This document shows positions 44,756 through 52,687 of a stretch of DNA of 64,000 bases, one piece after another. Position 1 is the stretch's first letter. Every line of letters begins with the position of its first letter. This DNA comes from Klebsiella sp. BIGb0407 (lineage in GTDB: Bacteria; Pseudomonadota; Gammaproteobacteria; Enterobacterales; Enterobacteriaceae). The notes under the pieces are model-generated. The model made no database searches and was not told the origin of the DNA. It was given only the letters and a program-made list of their open reading frames with translations. The DNA lies in NCBI RefSeq assembly GCF_024807845.1, contig NZ_JANUEQ010000001.1:558001-622000 (forward strand), read 5' to 3'. Made by a program: the position numbers and the translations under genes.

Positions 44756-44826
44756 CGCACCATCGAGGAATCGAACCTCGCACTTTCAGGCTGCAGCCTG
44801 TGCTTCATCCATTTAGCTTATGGTGC
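44756..44826 (-). tRNA. tRNA-like gene with irregular anticodon arm
   Basis: Read on the minus strand, the 7-bp acceptor stem GCACCAT/ATGGTGC is perfect, and the T arm CGAGG-TTCGATT-CCTCG is perfect. A D-arm-like GCT...AGC is present. The anticodon arm is odd: CAGGC and GCCTG pair around only four bases (TGCA), or a 7-base loop with GCA (Cys) has a badly paired stem. No CCA is encoded. Lambdoid phages often carry tRNAs here between Q and the lysis genes. It may be degenerate or serve another purpose. Confidence 0.6.
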
Positions 44827-44926
44827 TAGGTGTGGCGTTTATTAATTAGAAATGACCGCAATATCAATACGAGTATTGAGAGCAATTAAAAAATCACAAT
44901 ATACGATGCTATTAAGATTTGTACTT

Positions 44927-44956
44927 ACCACTACCACTACCACTACCACTACCACT
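44927..44956. repeat. Five tandem copies of ACCACT
   Basis: The hexamer ACCACT is repeated five times without a mismatch (AGTGGT on the late-transcript strand). It is not coding. It lies between the tR'-like terminator and the tRNA-like gene. Confidence 0.9.
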
Positions 44957-44961
44957 AACGA

Positions 44962-44986
44962 AAAGCCTCACACGAAGACGAGGCTT
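44962..44986 (-). terminator. tR'-like terminator downstream of Q
   Basis: AAGCCTC and GAGGCTT form a stem, followed on the minus strand by TTTCG. It stands about 65 bases after the Q stop codon, where lambdoid phages have the terminator that Q overcomes. Confidence 0.7.
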
Positions 44987-45049
44987 ACTGAATTAGTCGT
45001 CATCTAAAGATATAGCGACAATATCAGATTCATACGAAATATATGCTGT

Positions 45050-45739
45050 TTAGTTCATTTTTGCAATACCTTGCTGATAATTTGTCGCCTTTTGTTGTGA
45101 TCGTGATCTGGATACTTGCAATAATGCCTGCGAATCCAGTCTCACAAATATCGCATGCATAGCCAGCCAATGTTCTACGTAGTTCTGTGACCAGTTTGTT
45201 TTGTTGACTCCAACTAACTGTGCCAGTTTCTGATATTCATATGTCTGCCGACCGGCCAGGCTTGATTTCACATCCTGAGCAGCCAGCCAGATAAGCTGAC
45301 GCAGCCTATCCATAGTCTTTTTAGTCACCTTCTTCCCTTCAATTTGCTGGTTGAACTGCTCCCATGCCCTTCGGGTAATAGTCACCTGATAATCCCAACT
45401 GATATTCTCGCCGTAATTCCAAAGAAGCCAGGCTTTATGATGTTCATCCAGAGATAAAAGCGCCCGGCGCCACGATGCTGTTGCGTACTCTACCGGCTGC
45501 ATCAGTGGTATATGTGAACCCTTAGCATGTGCCTGTTTACCAGGTATGGGCGGATTATCCAGCGTTATCATCTTGCCGGTGACCTCATCAAGTACTCGAG
45601 GCTTTTTACGCTTGAATGTTCCTGTATCGAATTGAGCGTTCTCCAGCCAGGCCATTAACTGCCCTTTCGTTGCGCCGCTTAAATCAGCTGTGGCCACAAT
45701 TAGCTGCTGACGTACAAACTCTAACTGCTGTGCCGTCAT
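45050..45739 (-). CDS. Late antitermination protein Q
   Basis: A 229-residue protein of the lambdoid late antiterminator group (like the Q proteins of the Qin/phage 82 type). It contains a helix-turn-helix-like YQKLAQLVGVNKTNWSQNYVEHW near residues 168-190. Position after ninG and before a tR'-like terminator supports the call. It should modify RNA polymerase at the late promoter, so that lysis and structural genes, with their many internal terminators, are transcribed. Confidence 0.85.
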   Translation of the reverse strand: MTAQQLEFVRQQLIVATADLSGATKGQLMAWLENAQFDTGTFKRKKPRVLDEVTGKMITLDNPPIPGKQAHAKGSHIPLMQPVEYATASWRRALLSLDEHHKAWLLWNYGENISWDYQVTITRRAWEQFNQQIEGKKVTKKTMDRLRQLIWLAAQDVKSSLAGRQTYEYQKLAQLVGVNKTNWSQNYVEHWLAMHAIFVRLDSQALLQVSRSRSQQKATNYQQGIAKMN

Positions 45740-46317
45740 GCGGCCTCCCGTTGTTTAACGAGGCTACGGCGCAAAGCGCTGAAATGCCTTCTAATGGATT
45801 CAAGTTCTTCGAGGGTGTATCGATGTGGAGTATTGTTATTTTCCAGCAACTCAACACGTTCAGCGCCGATCTTTTCAATCAAGAAGATTCGATATTGTTG
45901 CTGATTTCCAGATAGCTGGACGTTGCACTGGTGACACTGTTTATGGATATTGTCGTCGTTATAGCGGATGTGGGAAGCCTTACCCCGTGACCGATAATGG
46001 CCAGCCTCCCATTGAACCGTATCCCATGTTCCGCAACTGATGCATGGCAGATCATAATCACGCTCGCGGATATAATCGTTAACCACTCTTTGCGTCATGT
46101 CCTCCCAATGCTTGAGCGGTTTAGTGGATGCTTTTCTTTTGCGCCACTCAATACGATCCTTCTTCGCTTTATCCTTGGCCTGTTTTTCCCGCTTTCTTTC
46201 GAGTTCTTGCAGGCCGAACTGCGCACCATGCTCCGGGCAGCACCAGCGGATATTGTCGAAATCAGGAGCGAATTTCTCTCTGCAAATTTTGCACCGGCGC
46301 TGAGGTTTCTTAGCCAT
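45736..46317 (-). CDS. ninG: NinG / Rap recombination protein
   Basis: A 193-residue Holliday-junction-type endonuclease of the NinG (Rap) family. Zinc-ligand pairs are visible: CKICREKF and CCPEH near the N-terminus, CISCGTWD and HKQCHQCN in the middle, the latter part resembling an HNH motif. ATG at 46317 (MAKKPQ) has GGGGGTAACT ahead; a start four codons upstream is possible. The gene overlaps Q by four bases. Confidence 0.9.
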   Translation of the reverse strand: MAKKPQRRCKICREKFAPDFDNIRWCCPEHGAQFGLQELERKREKQAKDKAKKDRIEWRKRKASTKPLKHWEDMTQRVVNDYIRERDYDLPCISCGTWDTVQWEAGHYRSRGKASHIRYNDDNIHKQCHQCNVQLSGNQQQYRIFLIEKIGAERVELLENNNTPHRYTLEELESIRRHFSALRRSLVKQREAA

Positions 46318-46319
46318 AG

Positions 46320-46520
46320 TTACCCCCACATCCGATTACGCCAGCGACGATCAGCCTTAGGCAGATTTTTGCTTTCAGGCAGCAATGCGCTGATGGTCCA
46401 AGTGGAGAAATCAGGGTTAAGACTGCGGCTTACAGTGATATTTCGACGGCGATACTGCGCCTGAAGCGCGTCGGCTTGCTCTATAGTACAAATGGGATGC
46501 TGGAACCAGGTTAATTTCAT
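46320..46520 (-). CDS. Small nin-region protein
   Basis: A 66-residue basic protein (MKLTWFQHPICTIEQADALQ at the start) common in nin regions of lambdoid phages by appearance. No motif was identified. The ATG at 46520 has GGGGTG ahead; two further upstream start codons at 46526 and 46529 overlap the preceding stop codon. Confidence 0.68.
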   Translation of the reverse strand: MKLTWFQHPICTIEQADALQAQYRRRNITVSRSLNPDFSTWTISALLPESKNLPKADRRWRNRMWG

Positions 46521-46525
46521 CGCCA

Positions 46526-47128
46526 TCACCCCGCAAAACTAAGCAGCTGGTTGGCAGCGTTCTCTGCCTCCTGGCGGCTTTTGAATGTACGGGAGAGGAT
46601 CCAACGCCAGAGAACGTCGAGTGCAGCTTTGTACAGCTGCTGAAACTCGGTTTCGTCCATATTGGCAAAGGCAATGCTACGGGGGTGTTTACGTAGGGTG
46701 TCATCTGGCAACCGAATAGCATCGAAATGCCCAGCCTCAACGGTGACCCAGGCACGATACGCGTCGAAGGATTTGCACAAGCTGATGCCATTGGTAACGC
46801 GACGGCTGGCGACCTGCTCTAAATATTGCTCAGCGGCATCAAGCAAAGCGCCCTCATTACCGCCAAATGATGCAAGATATTTACTATATCCGGTCACCAA
46901 TTTTCGTTCGTTTGAAGATATAGCTCCGCCAGTAGGCTCCCAGTATTCAAATCCGAGGTTGAGCAATGCGAAGAAACGACGATGAAAAGCCGGGTTACGG
47001 ACTTGCTTAAAGTCCGCCACCAGCACAGCACCGAGCTTGATTTTTGATTGCAGAAAGTCGCTGGTCTCCGGCGTGGCGGCGATCAGGATTCCTGAGGACT
47101 GCTTGATGAGTTGTAACTGCGCCACAGA
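46526..47128 (-). CDS. DUF1367 family nin-region protein
   Basis: A 200-residue protein of the DUF1367 family, with the characteristic stretches LIKQSSGILIAATPETSDFL and RNPAFHRRFFALLNLGFEYW. The GTG at 47128 (MAQLQLIK) has GGAG six bases ahead; an ATG three codons upstream has none. It is widespread in lambdoid phages next to ninG and likely concerns DNA metabolism, but no activity is established. Confidence 0.85.
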   Translation of the reverse strand, partial: SVAQLQLIKQSSGILIAATPETSDFLQSKIKLGAVLVADFKQVRNPAFHRRFFALLNLGFEYWEPTGGAISSNERKLVTGYSKYLASFGGNEGALLDAAEQYLEQVASRRVTNGISLCKSFDAYRAWVTVEAGHFDAIRLPDDTLRKHPRSIAFANMDETEFQQLYKAALDVLWRWILSRTFKSRQEAENAANQLLSFAG

Positions 47129-47446
47129 GTTCTCCATGGCGCGAATATCGGGTGTCAGTTGTTCTGGCTGACACTGACATTATGAACAGGTGATTATGGA
47201 AAATCAAAAATAGTTTTATATGACTTGATATCGACTTGCACAGAGTTCAAGAAAACTAAAACTAGCTAATGTTCTTGGACAAAGTTATCAATCCTTATCT
47301 TTGCATTTTTCTACCATTTTAAAATTCCGTGCATCAGCATTATGATGCACCTTTGAGAATAAAATTAAAACCCCAACAAATACATTGAGTTATGGCTATC
47401 ACCCCCTCCAAAAAAACAAGGTGGGGGCAATTCTCAAATCGAATTA
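47129..47446. other. Intergenic region behind the STAND gene
   Basis: This is 318 bp, AT-rich, without a supported gene. A hairpin at 47402-47428 (CCCCCTCC/GGTGGGGG, one mismatch) lies behind the STAND gene. The rest holds the translation start region of the nin genes. Confidence 0.5.
47402..47428 (-). terminator. Hairpin behind the STAND gene
   Basis: CCCCCTCC and GGTGGGGG pair with one mismatch around an A-rich loop, 19 bases after the stop codon. No clean T-run follows, so it is a probable but weak terminator. Confidence 0.5.
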
Positions 47447-50170
47447 TCAGACCTCTGCATCTTTCAATGCAGCGGACAGTATATTACCGAAAGAACCCGT
47501 CACTCTATTTTTTTTTGCACCTAATCGTGCCGCTTCGAACCGATCACCAACACTGCCTGGAATGATGTATTCATCATAGCTTTTAACATTTGACGGTCTA
47601 GCTCTATTAATTCTGTCTAACTTTCTTTTGAAAACATCGTGATAATTATATTTAAGCTTATTAAAAACAAAACCCAACACCTCATCAATCTCCTCAAATT
47701 GATGTCTTCTCAAGCAAACCTCTGTGAAATATGACAATCCATTCAACACCTTTACTTTTATATCATGAGAAAAAGTATCAAGTTCTTTATTTTTTATGCA
47801 ACTGAATATCTCAAGCCCTGGATAATTAAAAATCCTATAAAACTCTTGGCGCTGCTCTGAAAATATTCTCTCATATTCCACTTCATTTATTTCATTAATT
47901 CTGTAATCATCTTTTAGCTCCTCTCTTGCATCAATGCAGAATGTAGCTTCATATCTCATCAAAACACAAAGCAAATCAAGTCGTTCATTTTCCTCTGTGA
48001 AAGAGTCGAGCTGAAGTAAATTACCAATTAAACTGATAGCCTTAATCTTCTCTTTTTTATCTCCACGCCATAGATATGTGGAATACGTTTTTACAAATAA
48101 AGGTGATTTATTATATACATATTGGTATTCACCAAGAAATGATATGCCCTCTTCATAGATACCATTATCTTCGATTATATATTGTGCCAAATTTATAACG
48201 GCTTGAATTTTTATTTCAGCGGGAGTGGCTGATCGCGATATAATCGACCGATACTTTTGTTTAACTTCACTTGGCTTTTTAGTGATTCGAGAGTTATCCG
48301 CATCATTAAGAAGAGAAAGATTATTATCTAAACCTTTATCAGTTCCAATTTGCTGTAAGCGACTAGTTACTGAACCATCCTCCTGAAAAGATTGTCTCAT
48401 AAGAGTAGCAATCTCACCTGAGTAAACTTTGAAATATTTATCATCAACAATAATGATTATTTTTAGCTTAACTAACTCCGCAACTGCTTTCTCGAACTCA
48501 TATTTATCTCTTTCCATGTTTAATATATATTGAAGTTTTGATAACAAATTAATTAAATCACTTTCTGATGTTAATATCCCCATAACACCAAATATTTTTA
48601 AAGCACTCACAGAAAGATAATCCTTTATTCTCCCATAGAGGAACTCAATAGCATTCTTTCCAGTATTTATCTTGGAATCAAGCATCGTTTCAATAGAACC
48701 ACTTTCTCCATAAATTATTGCACTTTGGAAAATAAATAAAGGCCTTCCATTAGTCAATTGATGAATTGATGCAGCTAACTCATTTGAATCCCTACCTTTT
48801 TTATATACTTCAGTGTCAATTGCAAGTTCGTTCTCTAGTACACTATCAAAAAAACTTAATGATTCAGATGACGATAGTTCTTTAACTTCAATCTCCTCAC
48901 CTGTAATATTACTGGCTGAACGTGTTGTTATAACTACCTTATGGTGACTAATATCAAGTAGCTTTATGAATTCAAGTAGTTTATCTTTTTCGGGAGGAGT
49001 AAAAGTTTCATAATCATCTATTATGATTAACAACCTCCCTTGAAAGTTGATTATATCTAACGGATCAGAATTATCATTGCAGAAAGCAATGTTGTTAATG
49101 TATCTTATTACAGATTCATAAGAGTCGACATTGCCGCTAATCTTTTCTATTCTGCCTGTATGATAGTTGAATTTTCTATCTTTGGCAGAAACAAAAACAA
49201 TATAGTCAAAGTATTTTTTTTCCTCACTAAGTAACACTTCGCAGACTCTTTGAATAGAAGCAGTTTTACCTACACCCCCATGTCCCCAAACAGTAGAGAA
49301 TACAGTAGACGTATTTTCTTTTAAAAACTGTACTAATTTTTTGACTATTGCTGTGTCAATATATTTTTTATAATTATTTTCGAAACTATTAATGATAGTC
49401 CCGTTACTAGCTTTAACTCTTCGCTCATCGATTTCCATGATAGAACCAATGATTCCATCAACCGTAAAGTACTTCCTATTTGTTTTAACAAGCTGATTGA
49501 ACATTCCTCTCGATGCAAGCTTGTCATCTATATAGGAGAAAAGATAGAACTCATCCACCTCATCTGTTTTTAAAAAAGGAGATATCTTATGATATTCGGC
49601 ATTATGATATATGTATAAAGTATTGCTTTCTAATTTAGCCGTGGATTGAGAAATAGTGCAAGGAGAATACTCACCTGTCGGTTTATATCGAATCCCTTTC
49701 GAAGCTGTCTCATTCGAAGAGAATACATTTATAATATCCATGTCTGATTTCAAAAAAACAGGCCCAGCATCTTTAATATCCGTATAGATATCACATAAAC
49801 TTTCATAAAGTTCTTCGGCCGTATCCTCAAATGAGAACCCATGCCCTATTGACTCATTCCTTAAGCTAGGGTATTTATTAATGCTATCTTTGAATGTTTT
49901 AAGCTTCTTACCCCCAAATATTTCTCCCTCTACATCCAATACTCTTACCAAATGCAGGATACTCCCAATCGATGGTCTAACCACATTTTGAAAACACATA
50001 GCTCTTGAGTCATCATCGACTCTTAAAATATTTTTATTCCAAAGATATCCAAGTGTTAACACTAAAATATACTCTATTCTCGATTGTTCCTGAGTGGCTG
50101 CATCACGAAAATTACCAGTAAATATATTAAGATGTGATTTTTCGCCTATTTTTTTGGATATGTAGTCCAT
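47447..50170 (-). CDS. Large STAND (NB-ARC-like) ATPase with N-terminal HEPN-type motif
   Basis: A 907-residue multidomain protein. Near the N-terminus LRNESIGHGF gives Arg104-x5-His110, the R-x4-6-H active-site pattern of HEPN ribonucleases. The central ATPase has Walker A GHGGVGKT (296-303), Walker B LLIIIDDYE (380-388), the sensor-type VVITTRS (412-418) and NGRPLFI (474-480), which fit NB-ARC/STAND switches. The C-terminal 380 residues are helical and repeat-like, a possible sensor. GGAG precedes the ATG, and a TATAAT box (50245-50250) suggests its own promoter. The gene is AT-rich cargo in the nin region. A defence role is inferred. Confidence 0.8.
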   Translation of the reverse strand: MDYISKKIGEKSHLNIFTGNFRDAATQEQSRIEYILVLTLGYLWNKNILRVDDDSRAMCFQNVVRPSIGSILHLVRVLDVEGEIFGGKKLKTFKDSINKYPSLRNESIGHGFSFEDTAEELYESLCDIYTDIKDAGPVFLKSDMDIINVFSSNETASKGIRYKPTGEYSPCTISQSTAKLESNTLYIYHNAEYHKISPFLKTDEVDEFYLFSYIDDKLASRGMFNQLVKTNRKYFTVDGIIGSIMEIDERRVKASNGTIINSFENNYKKYIDTAIVKKLVQFLKENTSTVFSTVWGHGGVGKTASIQRVCEVLLSEEKKYFDYIVFVSAKDRKFNYHTGRIEKISGNVDSYESVIRYINNIAFCNDNSDPLDIINFQGRLLIIIDDYETFTPPEKDKLLEFIKLLDISHHKVVITTRSASNITGEEIEVKELSSSESLSFFDSVLENELAIDTEVYKKGRDSNELAASIHQLTNGRPLFIFQSAIIYGESGSIETMLDSKINTGKNAIEFLYGRIKDYLSVSALKIFGVMGILTSESDLINLLSKLQYILNMERDKYEFEKAVAELVKLKIIIIVDDKYFKVYSGEIATLMRQSFQEDGSVTSRLQQIGTDKGLDNNLSLLNDADNSRITKKPSEVKQKYRSIISRSATPAEIKIQAVINLAQYIIEDNGIYEEGISFLGEYQYVYNKSPLFVKTYSTYLWRGDKKEKIKAISLIGNLLQLDSFTEENERLDLLCVLMRYEATFCIDAREELKDDYRINEINEVEYERIFSEQRQEFYRIFNYPGLEIFSCIKNKELDTFSHDIKVKVLNGLSYFTEVCLRRHQFEEIDEVLGFVFNKLKYNYHDVFKRKLDRINRARPSNVKSYDEYIIPGSVGDRFEAARLGAKKNRVTGSFGNILSAALKDAEV

Positions 50171-50603
50171 TAATAAACTCCAATGTTTCCAGCTAAGTGA
50201 GTGGGTAGAGATGAGTTAGGATGTAGTATAAGGAAGCTTAAAGCATTATAATCAATTTTCATATACAGCAAGAGATATTCATTTTATAGTATTGATAAGT
50301 TACTCACACAACATTGGGTAACTGTGAACTCATTCCGCTAAACCCTCAACGGTATTTACACAGCTATCAAGGTAGTAGCTTTGATGCAATAACTCTCAGA
50401 TTAAATATCAATGCCAGCTCTTGGCACATAGCGGACTTTTCGATTAGGTTTTGCCCTGCGCCACAGCGCGGCCAGGTCGAGTTTAATCCAATACATATGA
50501 TGCTTGAGTCTATGCTGATGGTGCGCCGGTAATTACCCGGCGCGATCTACTGAAAAAAAAGCCATTGCCACTTCTACTGACCACACAGTTTCGGTGTTAT
50601 CGC
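50171..50603. other. Upstream region of the STAND gene
   Basis: This is 433 bp. A -10-like TATAAT (minus strand, 50245-50250) lies 75 bp ahead of the STAND start. A 31-codon minus-strand frame (50401-50496, MYWIKLDLAALWRRAKPNRK) and an overlapping plus-strand 72-codon frame are both open; neither has a good ribosome site. Confidence 0.5.
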
Positions 50604-51242
50604 TCATAGTGCAAGCTTTAGGGCTCTAAACTCGATCACCCATACCCAAGGATTAGATAGCCAACTTCCAGCACCATAGATGGATCGCCATAACTCGACA
50701 AAACTATCGTATGGGGTCTGGAAATCACCTCCGCTATCGGGTCGCCACCCAGTAAGTTCCATTCCTTCAGCTTGAGCATCTTCCTGACTAATATCATTTA
50801 GCCGCTCGACACGGACACTGGTAATTTCCAGAGTTATTCGGGAAGCCCGGCGCGGCATGTGGATTGACGGCTTCCAAAGGATATTTTTAGCCGCTGGAAT
50901 GAAGTCGCAATGTGATGGGACGTGTTCAGGATAATTAGCTCTGTACAGCGTTAATCCTATCGCTGAAGCTGGGGCATCAGCCCACGTCTCACGCACCCAC
51001 AGGCGGTCACCGACAGAGCCAAATGGGCAGTTAGCTGAAAGGCTATGACCAGGAATGGCGGGAACAAATTTAACCCCCTCATTCCATTCGGTTCCATAAA
51101 CTTCATAGAACCGCCCACATAAAACTGGCTGTACCTTCATCACTCGGCGAGTCTGAGTCTTACGGCCAGCAAGAATTGCTCTAACCATTTCAGCGTTAAA
51201 AATCACTCCGCGCTCTTTAGTTGCTTTATTTTTATCGCTCAT
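50604..51242 (-). CDS. Phage protein of ASCH-like type
   Basis: A 212-residue protein with the opening RGVIFNAEMVRAILAGRKTQ, which is typical for a group of phage proteins with an ASCH-like (RNA-binding-like) fold. Further conserved positions include VGDRLWVRETWAD. It overlaps the upstream gene by four bases. It is part of the early operon behind P. Function unproven. Confidence 0.68.
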   Translation of the reverse strand: MSDKNKATKERGVIFNAEMVRAILAGRKTQTRRVMKVQPVLCGRFYEVYGTEWNEGVKFVPAIPGHSLSANCPFGSVGDRLWVRETWADAPASAIGLTLYRANYPEHVPSHCDFIPAAKNILWKPSIHMPRRASRITLEITSVRVERLNDISQEDAQAEGMELTGWRPDSGGDFQTPYDSFVELWRSIYGAGSWLSNPWVWVIEFRALKLAL

Positions 51243-51562
51243 GGTTTCGCACTCCCGAAAATTTGATGAACCTCATAACCCCGCCAGTTTTGACGGCAAA
51301 CCTCTGTGATGGCAGGTGTCGCTGGTTTACGCCGTGGCTCTGTTTTACGGTGACAAATATGACGTTCCCAGTTTGGAGCCAACTTGAGCTCACGGCACAC
51401 TCCGGTACCGCAATGGGTGATAATTTCTCTGCGTAACAGGTGCATCAGGATATTCCATGCAGACCGGCTATCACGCCCTAGAACCTCTGCTAACTGACGA
51501 CCCGATGCCGTTTTATGTTCCTGGAGGAACGCAATTATCTTTTGCTGGTTTTCACTGTTCAT
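51239..51562 (-). CDS. Winged-helix-like early protein
   Basis: A 107-residue protein whose first 60 residues (NQQKIIAFLQEHKTASGRQL, then LGRDSRSAWNILMHLLRREI) look like a winged helix-turn-helix. A basic tail follows. The ATG at 51562 has GGAG ten bases ahead; the longer frame upstream overlaps the preceding gene and reads like a shadow. It may be a phage-encoded regulator. Confidence 0.65.
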   Translation of the reverse strand: MNSENQQKIIAFLQEHKTASGRQLAEVLGRDSRSAWNILMHLLRREIITHCGTGVCRELKLAPNWERHICHRKTEPRRKPATPAITEVCRQNWRGYEVHQIFGSAKP

Positions 51563-52040
51563 GAATGGCTGACTCCTTGCGCAATTGCTGGGCGAACTCC
51601 AGAGCATCTGACTCTGAAATGTCTGCATGCATGAGTTTTGCAAAATCCTCAACGCCCTGAGCTTTAATCTCAGTAATAGCGGCCTCAGTAACCGGGGTTT
51701 CAAGTGCAGTATTGAGCACATCGACGTACCACTCTGTGTAACGATAATCGAGCATTCCGTCATGCTGTTCTACCCACATATCTGGGGCGGTAGCGAATTC
51801 AATAGCCGCACGTAACTGTGCATTTTCAACTGCCAGCGCATTACTTCGCTCTGTCTCGACACGTAGGACATGAAGCGAATTTGTCACTGACTCCATGGCA
51901 GTTGTAAGTGCTAATTTCAGCTGTGTATTCTCATTCGATACCTGATCTAATTCATCAACTACAGCTTGGTATTTACTTTGAAGTTCAGCATTGCACGCAG
52001 CTAACTGGTTTATGGTCAAACTTTCAAAATTAATTGTCAT
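51552..52040 (-). CDS. Coiled-coil early protein (Ea22/ead-like)
   Basis: A 162-residue acidic protein with an N-terminal coiled coil (AELQSKYQAVVDELDQVSNE) and a C-terminal ALEFAQQLRKES. The pattern resembles the ead/Ea22-like proteins of lambdoid early operons. It overlaps P by four bases and the next gene by eleven. Confidence 0.65.
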   Translation of the reverse strand: MTINFESLTINQLAACNAELQSKYQAVVDELDQVSNENTQLKLALTTAMESVTNSLHVLRVETERSNALAVENAQLRAAIEFATAPDMWVEQHDGMLDYRYTEWYVDVLNTALETPVTEAAITEIKAQGVEDFAKLMHADISESDALEFAQQLRKESAIHEQ

Positions 52041-52687
52041 TTTGTCATCTCTTGCTGTTTGCGACGCTGATATTCCGCCATCATTTCCTGGGCTGGTGTA
52101 AGTCCAGCAGGAGCCTTAGGGGCTGAAATCTGTCGGCGAATCGGCGGTACCGAGAAACCTGTGGCCACTTTTTTTTCCCAGCGCTGGAGAAGGGTTCCCG
52201 CTAACCTCTCCTGCTCTGTTGCTGTAAGTTTTCGCTCTACTCCAATGCGACGGATCTCAATGCAAATGTGATACAGAACAGGGTGCCGCCATGGAAACTG
52301 TTCAGAGCTACCATATTTATAAGACTCATTCCGCCAGCGTTTCAACTCATCAATTACGTTTTTCACTGTCAGATTAAGCCGTCCACCACTGACCTCTGCC
52401 GTAAGGCTGATAAACTCAGCTAAGTCTGGAGGCCAGCTATTGCCCGCAGCGCATCGCTCTATACAAGATTTACAGACGTTAGTTATCTGGATAGAGGTCA
52501 TGCTTCCAACCTGTGTGATCCATAATTTCGTTGGCCTGTCCCCGTTCTTCTGGGTCCAGCGGTTCGCGTAGATTTGCCCCATCAGCTCCCAAAGCTCCCA
52601 CGCTTGATTCTCTGCGCTCACGCTCCCAGCGTCGACGCTCTGCGCGGATACGTTGAACAGCGTCAGATTCTCCGGAATTGTTTGCAT
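52037..52687 (-). CDS. Replication protein P (helicase loader)
   Basis: A 216-residue protein resembling lambda P, which brings the host DnaB helicase to the O-bound origin. The stretch ELWELMGQIYANRWTQ, then ERCAAGNSWPPDLAEF, aligns with the lambda P segments around FSQLLATFP and PFLPSPGQFVAW. Because that homologous part begins near residue 30, the long 209-base overlap with O appears real. The ATG has GGGAG nine bases ahead. Confidence 0.8.
   Translation of the reverse strand: MQTIPENLTLFNVSAQSVDAGSVSAENQAWELWELMGQIYANRWTQKNGDRPTKLWITQVGSMTSIQITNVCKSCIERCAAGNSWPPDLAEFISLTAEVSGGRLNLTVKNVIDELKRWRNESYKYGSSEQFPWRHPVLYHICIEIRRIGVERKLTATEQERLAGTLLQRWEKKVATGFSVPPIRRQISAPKAPAGLTPAQEMMAEYQRRKQQEMTK

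Larger units (their letters stand above)
44617..45049. other. Late promoter region behind Q
   Basis: This is 433 bp containing, in minus-strand order, a hairpin terminator of tR' type (44962-44986), a simple repeat (44927-44956) and the tRNA-like gene. By analogy with lambda, the late promoter and the Q-binding site should lie between the Q stop codon at 45050 and the terminator, but I could not assign them. Confidence 0.5.

Noticed and set aside
44927-44956. CRISPR-like repeat
   Set aside because: The unit is only 6 bp, tandem without spacers, and no cas genes are near. It is a simple sequence repeat.
45997-46464. 155-codon plus-strand frame
   Set aside because: Antisense to ninG and its neighbour; no start signal and shadow-like composition.
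46417-46791. 124-codon minus-strand frame
   Set aside because: It overlaps the DUF1367 gene in another frame on the same strand, without a ribosome site or family similarity.
50314-50532. 72-codon plus-strand frame upstream of the STAND gene
   Set aside because: No ribosome site, and a competing minus-strand frame overlaps it. Neither has recognisable homology, so neither was called as a gene.
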